Source of the DNA: CAZICM01 sp964537685 | GTDB lineage: Bacteria; Myxococcota_A; Polyangia; Polyangiales; Polyangiaceae | Length of the DNA: 64,000 nucleotides | Reading direction: 5' to 3' | Assembly (NCBI GenBank): GCA_964537685.1 | Contig: CAZICM010000032.1 | Location: 47,470-111,469 of the forward strand | Shown: piece after piece, positions 17,840-26,192 of the stretch | Position numbering within the stretch: the first letter of the stretch is position 1 | Layout: each line of letters starts with the position of its first letter | Notes under the pieces: generated by a model | Database searches by the model: none | Told to the model about the DNA's origin: nothing | What the model saw: the letters and a program-made list of their open reading frames with translations, nothing else | Program-made: the position numbers and the translations under genes

Positions 17840-18804
17840 ATGCTCCTGCCGAAGCTCCTTCCGATGTGGCCGGTGCCGCGTCTTCCGCGGGATTTACAGG
17901 CCGCCGCGCGCTCGGTGCGTTTTTCGCCGACTTGATCGCGCTAACCAAGCCGCGCGTGACCGGACTGGTCATCGCCACAACAGGATGCGGTATTTGGCTT
18001 GCGGCGCGCATGCAAAGCACGCATCGCCTTGGTCCAAGCGCATCGGCCATCGCGCCCTCGTGGAGCACGCTGTGCCTGGCGATGCTGGGCACCATTTTGG
18101 TTGTGTCAGGCGCCAACGCGCTGAACATGTATCTGGAGCGCGATACCGACGCGCTGATGGAGCGGACGCGCAAGAGGCCCTTGCCTTCGGGGCGTTTGTC
18201 GCCGGAGCTTGCGCTTTGGTTTGGGATTGCGCTGTCGTCATCGGCGCTATCCATCTTGTTTTCCGCGGTAAACGTGATGACGGGCGCGCTCGCGGCCTTT
18301 GCGCTTGGGGTGTATGTGCTTCTGTACACGCCGCTCAAGCGGGTTACGACGGCCGCCCTTCCGATTGGAGCGGTGCCCGGCGCGATTCCTCCCCTGCTCG
18401 GGTGGACAGCGGTGACAGCCCGTCCCGACGCGCCCGGCGTAGCGCTCTTCAGCATCTTGTTTCTATGGCAGATCCCGCATTTTCTCGCGATTGCGACATT
18501 TCGCCGCGGAGACTATCAGCGGGCTGGGCTTAAAGTGCTGCCCGTGGTTCGCGGCGATCGCACGACGCGCATTCACATTCTTCTGTATTTGCCCGCGCTG
18601 ATCGCAACGTCCTTTGTGCTGCCGTTTTTGGGTGTAGCCGGCTTGTTTTACACGGTGGCGGCCGCCGTATTGGGCTTGGGATTTTTTGTGTTTGGAGCGC
18701 TTGGGCTTCGCCCATCGGCGGGAAATCGCTGGGCCCGGTGGCTCTTTGCGATTTCAATTGTGTATTTGGTGTTTTTGCTGACGGCGCTTTTGATTTCGGC
18801 GTGA
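17836..18804 (+). CDS. ctaB: Protohaem IX farnesyltransferase (haem O synthase)
   Basis: UbiA-superfamily prenyltransferase that adds the farnesyl group to haem B. The start is a GTG at 17836 overlapping the ctaA stop by 4 bases; the open frame further upstream only shadows ctaA. Seen: the prenyl-diphosphate Asp motif in NALNMYLERDTDALMERTRKR, followed by RPLPSG, and the second conserved segment YTPLKR; about eight to nine membrane helices. 322 residues, normal for the family. Acts just before CtaA in haem A synthesis. Confidence 0.94.
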   Translation: MNAPAEAPSDVAGAASSAGFTGRRALGAFFADLIALTKPRVTGLVIATTGCGIWLAARMQSTHRLGPSASAIAPSWSTLCLAMLGTILVVSGANALNMYLERDTDALMERTRKRPLPSGRLSPELALWFGIALSSSALSILFSAVNVMTGALAAFALGVYVLLYTPLKRVTTAALPIGAVPGAIPPLLGWTAVTARPDAPGVALFSILFLWQIPHFLAIATFRRGDYQRAGLKVLPVVRGDRTTRIHILLYLPALIATSFVLPFLGVAGLFYTVAAAVLGLGFFVFGALGLRPSAGNRWARWLFAISIVYLVFLLTALLISA

Positions 18805-18829
18805 GCGGCGAAGGCACGCGAGGTTGTGA

Positions 18830-19279
18830 ATGAGCAGCGAACAGTTTGGGGATGTGCTGGCCACGGTGAATGCTGCGCTCAACGGAACAAGCACGCTGTG
18901 TTTGGTACTGGGCTTTATCGCGGTGAAGAATAAGCGCGTGAACATGCACAAATGGTCGATGTTGTCGGCCTTTGTAGCATCGGCGGTATTTTTAATCGGC
19001 TATCTCATCCGATTTTATCTAACCGGCGCGCACCGCTTTCCCGATCTGGGATTGTGGCGCACGGTGTACTTGATCATCTTGTTCAGCCACATGATTTTGG
19101 CTGTCGCGACCGTGCCGCTGGTGATACGCACGCTGTTTTTGGCCTATAAAAGGCGTTTTGATGAACACCGGCGCATCGCCAAATACACCTTTCCTATCTG
19201 GTTTTATGTCTCGCTGACCGGCGTTGTTGTGTACCTGATGCTCTATCATGTGGCGCCCGCGCTGATGAAAGGCTCTTGA
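18830..19279 (+). CDS. DUF420 family membrane protein
   Basis: 149 residues, four membrane helices. The sequence shows the conserved His-containing pattern of DUF420 (MHKWSM in the first half, FSHMILA in the second, and a C-terminal YHVAPAL). DUF420 genes are habitually found in cytochrome oxidase loci and the Bacillus member (CtaM) is needed for oxidase activity, so an assembly role is likely here; the biochemical step is not settled. Confidence 0.85.
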   Translation: MSSEQFGDVLATVNAALNGTSTLCLVLGFIAVKNKRVNMHKWSMLSAFVASAVFLIGYLIRFYLTGAHRFPDLGLWRTVYLIILFSHMILAVATVPLVIRTLFLAYKRRFDEHRRIAKYTFPIWFYVSLTGVVVYLMLYHVAPALMKGS

Positions 19280-19296
19280 GAGAAGGGACGAAAGCG

Positions 19297-19995
19297 ATGT
19301 CCACCGAAAGCGTTGCCGAGCCCGCGCAAGCGTCTCCTAAAGCAGAGCCCGATAAAAACCGCGAAAGCCCGCTTCAAAAAAAGGCCGCCTATCTCGCGGG
19401 AAAGCCTTGGTTTTGGGCTGTGCTGGTGAGTTCAATCTGCGCGCTGATGTTTTTGCGCGCCTTCACCATTCAGGTGCCCAAGCCGCCCGAGCTCAAGATT
19501 CCTTTGCCCGCCTTTACGCTGACCGATCAGCGGGGATTGCCTTTTGGAAGCGAGCAGTTGAAGGGCAAGGTGTGGGTCGCTGATTTTGTGTTCACCACTT
19601 GTCCGACCGTCTGTCCAAAGCTCACCGAGCGCATGGCCTACCTGCAGAAGAAAACCCGTCACATGAACGATGGTTTTCATCTGATTACCTTTACGGTCGA
19701 TCCCGAAACCGATACGCCTGAACGCTTGGCCGCTTATGCCAAGGCCAATCATGCCTATCCGCACCGCTGGACTTTTTTGACCGGTTCGCTGGGGCAGGTC
19801 GAAGAGACCGTTGTAAAGGGCTTTAAGCTGGCCATGGGTAAGGAAGAAACAAGCCCGGGCATCTTCAGTATCTTCCACGGGGAGCGTCTGGTGCTGGTCG
19901 ACAGGGAAGGCTCTATCCGGGGTTACTACGAGGCCAACGACGAAGGAATCGCGCAAATTCTGCGGGACATTCATCTTCTGGCGAACCTTCAGTAG
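19297..19995 (+). CDS. SCO1/SenC copper chaperone
   Basis: Membrane-anchored thioredoxin-fold protein that delivers copper to, or reduces, the Cu-A site of oxidase subunit II. The start at 19297 has AGAAGGGA upstream; the frame's earlier TTG at 19276 overlaps the previous stop and is unlikely. One membrane helix lies near residues 38-54. Copper ligands are visible: Cys102 and Cys106 in TTCPTVCPKL and His194 in IFHGERLVLVD. 232 residues. Confidence 0.92.
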   Translation: MSTESVAEPAQASPKAEPDKNRESPLQKKAAYLAGKPWFWAVLVSSICALMFLRAFTIQVPKPPELKIPLPAFTLTDQRGLPFGSEQLKGKVWVADFVFTTCPTVCPKLTERMAYLQKKTRHMNDGFHLITFTVDPETDTPERLAAYAKANHAYPHRWTFLTGSLGQVEETVVKGFKLAMGKEETSPGIFSIFHGERLVLVDREGSIRGYYEANDEGIAQILRDIHLLANLQ

Positions 19996-20225
19996 AGGAC
20001 GCCGCTTCGTCCTGCCCCTCACCTATCGGAACTCTATGTTGCGCTTATTGACGGCGCACTTGGCGCATCGGTAAATAGGCGCCGCCGAATGATTCCAAAA
20101 CAATTCGGTAACGCAGCGGCCCAAGGGCTTGTGCTTTGTGCGCAAAAAGCCTGCTTGCGGCTGGAATTGAAAGGGTGCGCCACAAGTGTTGGGGCGGCCC
20201 ACTTCGCGAAGGGAAAACGAACGAA

Positions 20226-20861
20226 ATGAGCGCCTCCGCGGCTGGTCATATCGAGCATCACGGACCGACAGAATCGCACGACGAGCTGTATGGGCATGCC
20301 TCGCTCGGCAAAGTTGCGATGTGGATTTTTCTCCTGTCGGACGCCTTGTCGTTCTCAGGCCTGCTTCTGGCCTACGGCATTCTGAGGGGCGGTTCTGACA
20401 CTTGGATTCACAAGGGAGAACCGACGCTGGGCATTAACTTCACTGCGGGCCTCACGTTCTTGCTGATCTGCTCGAGCGTGACGATGGTGCTTGCGCACGC
20501 GGCCGCCGTGGAGGGGAACCGGAAGGGTATTTTGACCTATCTGGGCCTGACCATTCTGGGCGGCGCGCTGTTTCTGTGCGGCCAGTATCAAGAATGGTTT
20601 GGCATCTGGCATGCCGGGCTAACCCAGGAAGGCTTGGTATTTGGGCAATCGCACTACGCGAGCACCTTCTATATCGTGACCGGATTTCACGGATGTCACG
20701 TGCTAACCGGCGTGATTTACCTGTCGGTCATTTGGATTCGCGCGGCGATGGGCAAATACGACAACGGCAATCACAACCATATCGAGATTGCCGGCTTGTT
20801 CTGGCACTTCGTCGATCTCGTTTGGATTTTGGTCTTCACGTTCCTGTACCTCATTCCGTGA
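20226..20861 (+). CDS. ctaE: Cytochrome c oxidase subunit III
   Basis: 211 residues from the ATG at 20226 (MSASAAGHIEHHG), with GAAGGGA upstream. Five membrane helices, as in the short bacterial subunit III. Family landmarks: the His-rich end of FYIVTGFHGCHVLTG and the final FWHFVDLVWILVF. The 230 bases before it (19996-20225) contain no gene; a poor TTGACG / TAAATA pair around 20048-20077 is the only promoter-like sequence seen there. Confidence 0.92.
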   Translation: MSASAAGHIEHHGPTESHDELYGHASLGKVAMWIFLLSDALSFSGLLLAYGILRGGSDTWIHKGEPTLGINFTAGLTFLLICSSVTMVLAHAAAVEGNRKGILTYLGLTILGGALFLCGQYQEWFGIWHAGLTQEGLVFGQSHYASTFYIVTGFHGCHVLTGVIYLSVIWIRAAMGKYDNGNHNHIEIAGLFWHFVDLVWILVFTFLYLIP

Positions 20862-20868
20862 GAGAGCC

Positions 20869-21414
20869 ATGGCAAAAGAAAGCAATAAAAAAGCCGGCAA
20901 GAAAAAGACTGCGAAGGAAGAGGAAGTGAAGGCAAAGGCCGCTTCCGAAGCCGCAGCCGAAGAAGAATCCTCAGAGGAATCCTCATCTGAAGAGGAATCC
21001 GGCGATTCTTCTGAGGAATCCGGGGAAAGCGAATCGGAAGCGACATCCGAGCCCGCCAAGGAAAAGCAAGCCGCGGCAAAAAGCCATGGCGATCACGGGC
21101 ACGGCCATGCGCCGGTTCATGCGAACCCTCACGATCACAAGCCCAACCGCAAGGAATATTGGGTGATCTTCGGCGTGCTGTTTGCGCTGACGGTCCTCGA
21201 GGTGATCGTCGCCCAGGTGCCGGGAATCGGCAAGACCTCGCTGGTGCTGGCGCTCGTGATGCTGGCGCTCGTCAAGGCGATTTGCGTGGCGCTGTTCTAC
21301 ATGCATCTCAAGCACGAGACGAAGTTCCTCAAGATTACGGTCGCCATTCCTCTCGCGATGCCCGCGCTCTATGCCGTGGTGCTCATCGCGGAGGCGATGT
21401 GGAGGATGCTGTGA
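20869..21414 (+). CDS. Cytochrome c oxidase subunit IV (prokaryotic type) with long acidic N-terminus
   Basis: 181 residues. The first about 95 residues are low-complexity Lys/Glu/Ser (runs of Glu-Glu-Ser) and then a His-rich patch (HGDHGHGHAPVHANPHDH) that could bind metal. The C-terminal half has three membrane helices of the small oxidase subunit IV family (VLFALTVLEVIVAQVPG, AICVALFYMHLKHE). The start at 20869 is 8 bases after the subunit III stop, behind GAGAG. The acidic/His-rich head is longer than usual for this subunit. Confidence 0.85.
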   Translation: MAKESNKKAGKKKTAKEEEVKAKAASEAAAEEESSEESSSEEESGDSSEESGESESEATSEPAKEKQAAAKSHGDHGHGHAPVHANPHDHKPNRKEYWVIFGVLFALTVLEVIVAQVPGIGKTSLVLALVMLALVKAICVALFYMHLKHETKFLKITVAIPLAMPALYAVVLIAEAMWRML

Positions 21415-21641
21415 AGACCGCGCTTTATGCAGTCAAACCCAGCCAGCGGCTCGTGGCGTGGGCGGCGGCCTGTTCGGCGCTGCTGTCCGCGCAAATTGCC
21501 AATGCCTGCCCAGCGTGCGCTGGAACGAACGACAGCGGCCCGATGAGGCAGATTGCGCTTGGCCTAATGATCCTGCTGCCCTTCGTGGTGGCGGGCGTGA
21601 TTGTCAGACTTGTGCGTCGCGGAGAGGCATCGGCCTCGTGA
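21411..21641 (+). CDS. Small membrane protein within the oxidase operon
   Basis: 76 residues from a GTG start at 21411 that overlaps the upstream stop (GTGA). It has a signal-like hydrophobic stretch ending SAQIANACPACAG, so a CPAC motif lies at the exported side, then a second helix (LGLMILLPFVVAGVIVRLV). The next gene may also be reached by overlap (GTG at 21638). Its position between subunits IV and II suggests an oxidase-assembly or accessory role; no family was recognised. Confidence 0.7.
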   Translation: MKTALYAVKPSQRLVAWAAACSALLSAQIANACPACAGTNDSGPMRQIALGLMILLPFVVAGVIVRLVRRGEASAS

Positions 21642-21661
21642 ACTTTTTTGGAGAGCATCGG

Positions 21662-22513
21662 ATGATGAGAGCTCATACACCTGGATTGCGGACATCGCGG
21701 CCCTTGGCTTTGGCGCTTGGGGCGGCGCTTACGCTCTTTGCGGGCGCGGCCTTCGCGGCGCCGATGTCGCATGGACTTGGCCTGCCGCCGGATGCTTCGG
21801 CGCATGGCCACCGGATTGATTGGCTGATCAACGTCACCAATATCCTGACGGCGATTCTCTTTGTGATTATGGCCGGATGGATCTTGTACGCGGGGCTGGT
21901 GCACAACAAAAACCACGCGGCGAAGTACGATCACGGCACATCAAAGCGTTCGATGATGATCGCGCTGTCGATGGCCGGCGGCGTGTTTCTCGTGGTGGAC
22001 GGCAACCTCTTCGTCAACTCGACGATGGATTTGCACTACGTGTTTCAGAACTACGAGAAGGTCGAAAAAGATCCGAACGCGGTTCGCATTGAAGTGAATG
22101 CGCATCAGTGGGCCTGGGATTTCCGCTATGCGGGCCCCGACGGAAAATTCAATACCAAGGATGACATCGTGTCGTTTAACGACATGCGCATCCCGGAAGG
22201 TGTTCCGGTCATTCTGCAGGTTGCGTCGACGGACGTGCTGCACTCGTTCAACTTGCCGAACTTCCGCACGAAGATCGACGCCGTTCCCGGCACGATCAAC
22301 AAGCTTTGGTTTGAGGCCAAGAAGACAGGCGAATTCAACATTGGCTGCGCGCAGCACTGCGGCACCAATCACTACAAAATGAAGGGCTACATCAGAGTTC
22401 TTTCAAAGGAAGACTACGCGCGCTGGGCAACGGAAGCGTCCCAAAACTCCGCCCGCGTGTACGACGAAGCCAACCAGACCGCCAATTGGGGCTGGGAGTG
22501 GAAAGGAATTTAA
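21662..22513 (+). CDS. ctaC: Cytochrome c oxidase subunit II
   Basis: Carries the Cu-A centre that accepts electrons from cytochrome c. 283 residues from the ATG at 21662, preceded by GGAGAG; a GTG at 21638 is possible. Signal peptide to about residue 33, two membrane helices, then the cupredoxin domain with HQWAWDFRY (148-156). Cu-A ligands: His194 in VLHSF, Cys229, Cys233, His237 and Met240 in CAQHCGTNHYKM. Gln231 stands where most aa3 enzymes have the Glu that also binds the Mg/Mn ion. No C-terminal cytochrome c domain, so this is an aa3 rather than caa3 subunit. Confidence 0.95.
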   Translation: MMRAHTPGLRTSRPLALALGAALTLFAGAAFAAPMSHGLGLPPDASAHGHRIDWLINVTNILTAILFVIMAGWILYAGLVHNKNHAAKYDHGTSKRSMMIALSMAGGVFLVVDGNLFVNSTMDLHYVFQNYEKVEKDPNAVRIEVNAHQWAWDFRYAGPDGKFNTKDDIVSFNDMRIPEGVPVILQVASTDVLHSFNLPNFRTKIDAVPGTINKLWFEAKKTGEFNIGCAQHCGTNHYKMKGYIRVLSKEDYARWATEASQNSARVYDEANQTANWGWEWKGI

Positions 22514-22524
22514 GGGCTTAAGCC

Positions 22525-24309
22525 ATGCATGAGCAGCATATCCATCCCGAGCCGACGAACTTCGTCTGGAAGTACATCTTCTCGACGGATCATAAAGTCA
22601 TTGCGAAACAGTTTTTGTGGACGGGTTTGATCTTCCTCTTGGTCGGCGGAACGCTGGCCATGTTGATCCGCTGGCAGTGGGCCTACCCACAGCAGCCCGT
22701 TCCCGCGATCGGTCAGCTTTTGTATCCAAAGACGGGAGGCGCAATCACACCGCCCGCCTTTGCAAGCATCTTCACGATGCACGGGCTGATCATGATCTTC
22801 TGGGCCATCACGCCCATCCTGATTGGCGCGTTTGGCAACTTCTGCATCCCTCTCATGATCGGCGCGCGGGACATGGCCTTCCCGAAGCTGAACATGTACT
22901 CGTTCTGGATGTTCTTCATCTCGAGCGTGTTCGTGATCTTGTCGTTCACGTCACAGCTCGGCGCGGCGAATGCCGGATGGACGACCTATCCGCCCCTCGC
23001 GGCGAATGTGGGCGCACCCGGCTTTGGCCAGACCTTTATGGCGGTTGCCATCTTCCTGACCGGCGTGTCGACCATCATGGGCGGCATTAACTACGTCGTG
23101 ACGGTGATTCGCCTGCGGGCGCCTGGAATGGGCTATCTGCAGATGCCGCTGACGGTGTGGGGCCTGTGGCTCACGGCCATCCTGAATGTGCTCTTCGTTC
23201 CGGTGCTGGGCTCGGGCGTATTGCTCTTGGCCTTCGATCGCCTCTTTGGAACGCACTTCTTCCTCGCCGGCGCGGCCTATCAAGGCAAGCTCTCGGGCGA
23301 CCCCATCCTCTTCCAGCATCTGTTTTGGATCTTTGGACATCCAGAGGTGTACATCCTGATTTTGCCCGCTTGGGGCATCATCGGCGATCTGCTCTCGTTC
23401 TTCGCGCGCAAGCCCGCCTTCTGGTACCGCGGTTCGGTGTTCGCGATGATCGCGGTCTCGGTGCTGTCCGCGGTGGTGTACGGCCATCACATGTACCAAA
23501 CGGGCATGGCGCCGCTGCTTGGCTTGGGCTTTGAAATCCTCACCCTGGCCATCAGCGTTCCGGCCGTCGTTCTGTTCGTGAACTGGCTGAACACCATCTG
23601 GAAGGGTTCGATTCGCGCCCAGGTTCCGATGCTCTTTGCGATGGGCGTGGTGTTCGTGTTCGGCTTGGGCGGCTTGACCGGCCTGTTGCTCGGAACGATC
23701 TCCACCGACATCTACCTGCACGACACAATGTATGTCGTCGGCCACTTCCACTTGACGATGGCGGCCTCATCGTACTTGGCGAGCTTTGCGGCGATTTATT
23801 TCTGGTTCCCGAAGATGTTCGGCAAAGAGATGAATCCGATGCTTGGCAAGATTCACTTCTGGGGCTCGGTGGTGTTCATCACGCTCACCTTTAGCGGCCA
23901 GCTTGTCGCGGGCTTCTCGGGCCAGCACCGCCGCTTGTTTATCCCCTACGAGTACGAATATTTGAAAGAGCTGCTCCAGTTGAACCGCCTGACCAGCTTC
24001 TCGGCGTTTACCCTGGGCATCTTCCAAATCCCCTTCATCATCAACTTCTTCCAGAGCATTCTCGCCGGAAAGAAGGCCGAGCAGAACCCGTGGGAAGTCA
24101 CCACCCTCGAGTGGACGCACGCTTCATCGCCGCCGGTGCATCACAACTACGATGAAATTCCGACGGTTGTGCGCGGTCCGCACGAGTACGCCAATCCCGA
24201 GGTGAAGAAGAAGCTTGGGCGTGACTACCTCGACCAGGTGGAGCCCTTTGACATGAAGGAGGAGGCAGGCGCCCCGGCCGCGGAAGCGGCAGCCAGCGCC
24301 GCCGAGTGA
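22525..24309 (+). CDS. ctaD: Cytochrome c oxidase subunit I
   Basis: Proton-pumping haem-copper oxidase core, 594 residues, twelve or more helices. Haem a ligands His86 (FTMHGLIM) and His409; haem a3 ligand His407 (VVGHFHL); Cu-B ligands His272, His321, His322; cross-linked Tyr276 in GHPEVY; D-channel Asp116 (GARDMAFP) and Glu274. The K-channel helix reads VPAVVLFVNWL: by ungapped alignment from HHMY to GSI, Leu350 is where A-type enzymes have lysine and Ala347 where they have threonine. His399-Asp400 near the Mg site are kept. The tail of about 80 residues is soluble. The next gene begins 3 bases after the stop. Confidence 0.96.
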   Translation: MHEQHIHPEPTNFVWKYIFSTDHKVIAKQFLWTGLIFLLVGGTLAMLIRWQWAYPQQPVPAIGQLLYPKTGGAITPPAFASIFTMHGLIMIFWAITPILIGAFGNFCIPLMIGARDMAFPKLNMYSFWMFFISSVFVILSFTSQLGAANAGWTTYPPLAANVGAPGFGQTFMAVAIFLTGVSTIMGGINYVVTVIRLRAPGMGYLQMPLTVWGLWLTAILNVLFVPVLGSGVLLLAFDRLFGTHFFLAGAAYQGKLSGDPILFQHLFWIFGHPEVYILILPAWGIIGDLLSFFARKPAFWYRGSVFAMIAVSVLSAVVYGHHMYQTGMAPLLGLGFEILTLAISVPAVVLFVNWLNTIWKGSIRAQVPMLFAMGVVFVFGLGGLTGLLLGTISTDIYLHDTMYVVGHFHLTMAASSYLASFAAIYFWFPKMFGKEMNPMLGKIHFWGSVVFITLTFSGQLVAGFSGQHRRLFIPYEYEYLKELLQLNRLTSFSAFTLGIFQIPFIINFFQSILAGKKAEQNPWEVTTLEWTHASSPPVHHNYDEIPTVVRGPHEYANPEVKKKLGRDYLDQVEPFDMKEEAGAPAAEAAASAAE

Positions 24310-24312
24310 TGC

Positions 24313-24897
24313 ATGGGTACGGTCGCTGCGCTGCGTCCACGGGCGAAACAGGATTTTACCTATTCGCTCGGAATGATTATCGCCTTGGGTTCATGGGCGA
24401 TGATGTTCGGTGCGCTTTTCTTTGCGTACTTTGGAACGCGCGCCCGGGCTGTGGTGTGGCCTCCGGTGGGGTCGCCTCATTTGCCCTTAGCGATGCCGGC
24501 GCTCAACACACTCGTGCTTCTTCTCTCGAGCGTGGCTTTGGTGATGGGCATTCGAGCCCTGCGTGCAGGAAAACGGCGCGAGCTTGCGCCGTGGATAGGG
24601 CTCGCCTGGATACTGGGAGCGGCTTTTATTGGGCTGCAATACTGGGTCTGGCGGGATTTATGGCGCGCGGGGCTTTTGCCCTCATCGGGGCTCTACGGCT
24701 CGATCTTCTACGGACTGACGGGGCTTCACGCGCTCCACGTTTTAGCTGGGCTGATTGTGCTGTTGGTGGTGTTTATCCGGGCGCTGTCTGGGCGGTACAC
24801 CGAGCACAATGTCGTGCGCGTCAGCGTATGCGCCATGTTTTGGCATTTCGTGGATGTGGTGTGGGTACTGATGTTTTTGGCAGTGTACGTCCTTTGA
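24313..24897 (+). CDS. Second cytochrome c oxidase subunit III-like protein
   Basis: 194 residues with five membrane helices and subunit III landmarks: YSLGMIIALGSWAMMFGALFF at the start, TGLHALHVLAG and MFWHFVDVVWVLMFL at the end. It differs clearly from the subunit III encoded at 20226. It lies 3 bases after ctaD, so it is made with subunit I. Either both are built into one enzyme, making a four-helix-plus arrangement, or they belong to alternative assemblies. Confidence 0.88.
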   Translation: MGTVAALRPRAKQDFTYSLGMIIALGSWAMMFGALFFAYFGTRARAVVWPPVGSPHLPLAMPALNTLVLLLSSVALVMGIRALRAGKRRELAPWIGLAWILGAAFIGLQYWVWRDLWRAGLLPSSGLYGSIFYGLTGLHALHVLAGLIVLLVVFIRALSGRYTEHNVVRVSVCAMFWHFVDVVWVLMFLAVYVL

Positions 24898-24914
24898 CCT
24901 AAAAAAGGCTTTCG

Positions 24915-26135
24915 ATGAATTGCTCTTCCAACAAGACAAATGAGTCAACCGCGAAAACAACCAAGGCTCGTGGCCGGCTTTTGGGAATGGTTCTGGGAGC
25001 GGTAACGGCGGCGGCTTCGGTGCTTGGCATTTCATGTGCGCCTGATGCGGCGCCCTTTCAGCCAAGCGACAAGAAAGTGTTTGCCGGTGGTATTGAAGTT
25101 GACGGCAACACACTCAATGATGGGTATTTTGCCTACATGCGTTATTGCTACGCATGTCATGGTGAGAAGGGTGATGGCAAGGGGCCTTCCTCATTTGGGT
25201 TGGCGCCGCCGCCTCGTGATTTCACCAAGGGCATCTTTAAGTTTGCGAGGCTGAGAACCAGCGATGACATGCCCCATGACGACGATTTGGTATGGATCGT
25301 CAAGGGTGGATTGCATGGAACAGCGATGTTGCCTTGGGATATCCCCGAGGAAGAGCTACGGCGCATTTTGCAATACATCAAGACCTTTGCGCCGCAGAAG
25401 TGGGAAAAGAAAAAGCGGAGCGGCGAGCCTGTAAAGACGCTGGAGCCGTTTGAAGTGCCCGCCGACCCATGGACGGGCAAGGTGGATCAAGCGATTCAGA
25501 AGGGCAAAGAGCTGTATCATTTGCGCGCTGAGTGTTTGAATTGCCATCCCGCTTATGACACCAAAGAAGCGATTTACAATCTCTCGGTAGAGGCATCGAA
25601 GCGCAATCCCGATCAATTCAAGGCGATTACGGGTTTCCGCGAAGATCCATATCTACCAGTGGCCAAAGATTCGCCTGAATACGGCGTAAAAATCTTGCCC
25701 CCGGACTTTTTATTCAACCGAATCCGGTCGGTGCGTGAGGGGACAGAAGTACAGAACCTATTCCGGCTGATTTCGTTTGGTGTGTATCCGATTATGCCTG
25801 CGTGGAAAGGCGCGGGATTGACGGATGACGATATTTGGGCGCTTGGGCATTATGTGAATTCGATTGCTCAGATGCGCGACACGCCGGCGGGTGAAGCGTT
25901 GAAGGAGAAGATTGCGAAGCAGCCTGCATTTGAGGTTCCCAAGCCCCCGGAGCCGAAGCCTGCGGAAGAGGCAGCGCCTGCGGAGGGTGCGGAAGGGGAC
26001 AAGGCTGCCGACGAAAAGAAAGACGAGAAGAAGGAAGGCGAGGCGGCCGATAAGAAGGACGATAAGAAGGACGCCAAGAAAGACGATAAGAAAGACGCCA
26101 AAAAAGACGCGAAGAAGGCCGAAGAGAAGAAGTAG
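24915..26135 (+). CDS. Dihaem cytochrome c lipoprotein with charged tail
   Basis: 406 residues. The signal ends GISC, giving a lipid anchor. Two haem c sites are visible: CYACH (about residue 78) followed by GEKGDGKG, and CLNCH (about residue 206). Candidate axial Met residues occur in TAMLPWD and PIMPAWKG. Each domain ends with a cytochrome-c-like helix (LRRILQYIKTF; IWALGHYVNSIA). After residue about 335 the protein becomes Pro/Glu then a Lys/Asp/Ala repeat tail. Its place directly after subunits I and III suggests it feeds electrons to Cu-A. Confidence 0.88.
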   Translation: MNCSSNKTNESTAKTTKARGRLLGMVLGAVTAAASVLGISCAPDAAPFQPSDKKVFAGGIEVDGNTLNDGYFAYMRYCYACHGEKGDGKGPSSFGLAPPPRDFTKGIFKFARLRTSDDMPHDDDLVWIVKGGLHGTAMLPWDIPEEELRRILQYIKTFAPQKWEKKKRSGEPVKTLEPFEVPADPWTGKVDQAIQKGKELYHLRAECLNCHPAYDTKEAIYNLSVEASKRNPDQFKAITGFREDPYLPVAKDSPEYGVKILPPDFLFNRIRSVREGTEVQNLFRLISFGVYPIMPAWKGAGLTDDDIWALGHYVNSIAQMRDTPAGEALKEKIAKQPAFEVPKPPEPKPAEEAAPAEGAEGDKAADEKKDEKKEGEAADKKDDKKDAKKDDKKDAKKDAKKAEEKK

Positions 26136-26192
26136 GCGCTGCATAGAGAGGGGGCGATACCGGAATATCGAATCTAGAGGGCCGGGTGCTGA

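Noticed and set aside
22951..23751. Minus-strand frame of 266 codons opposite oxidase subunit I
   Set aside because: Antisense shadow of ctaD, whose ligands and helices are all present.
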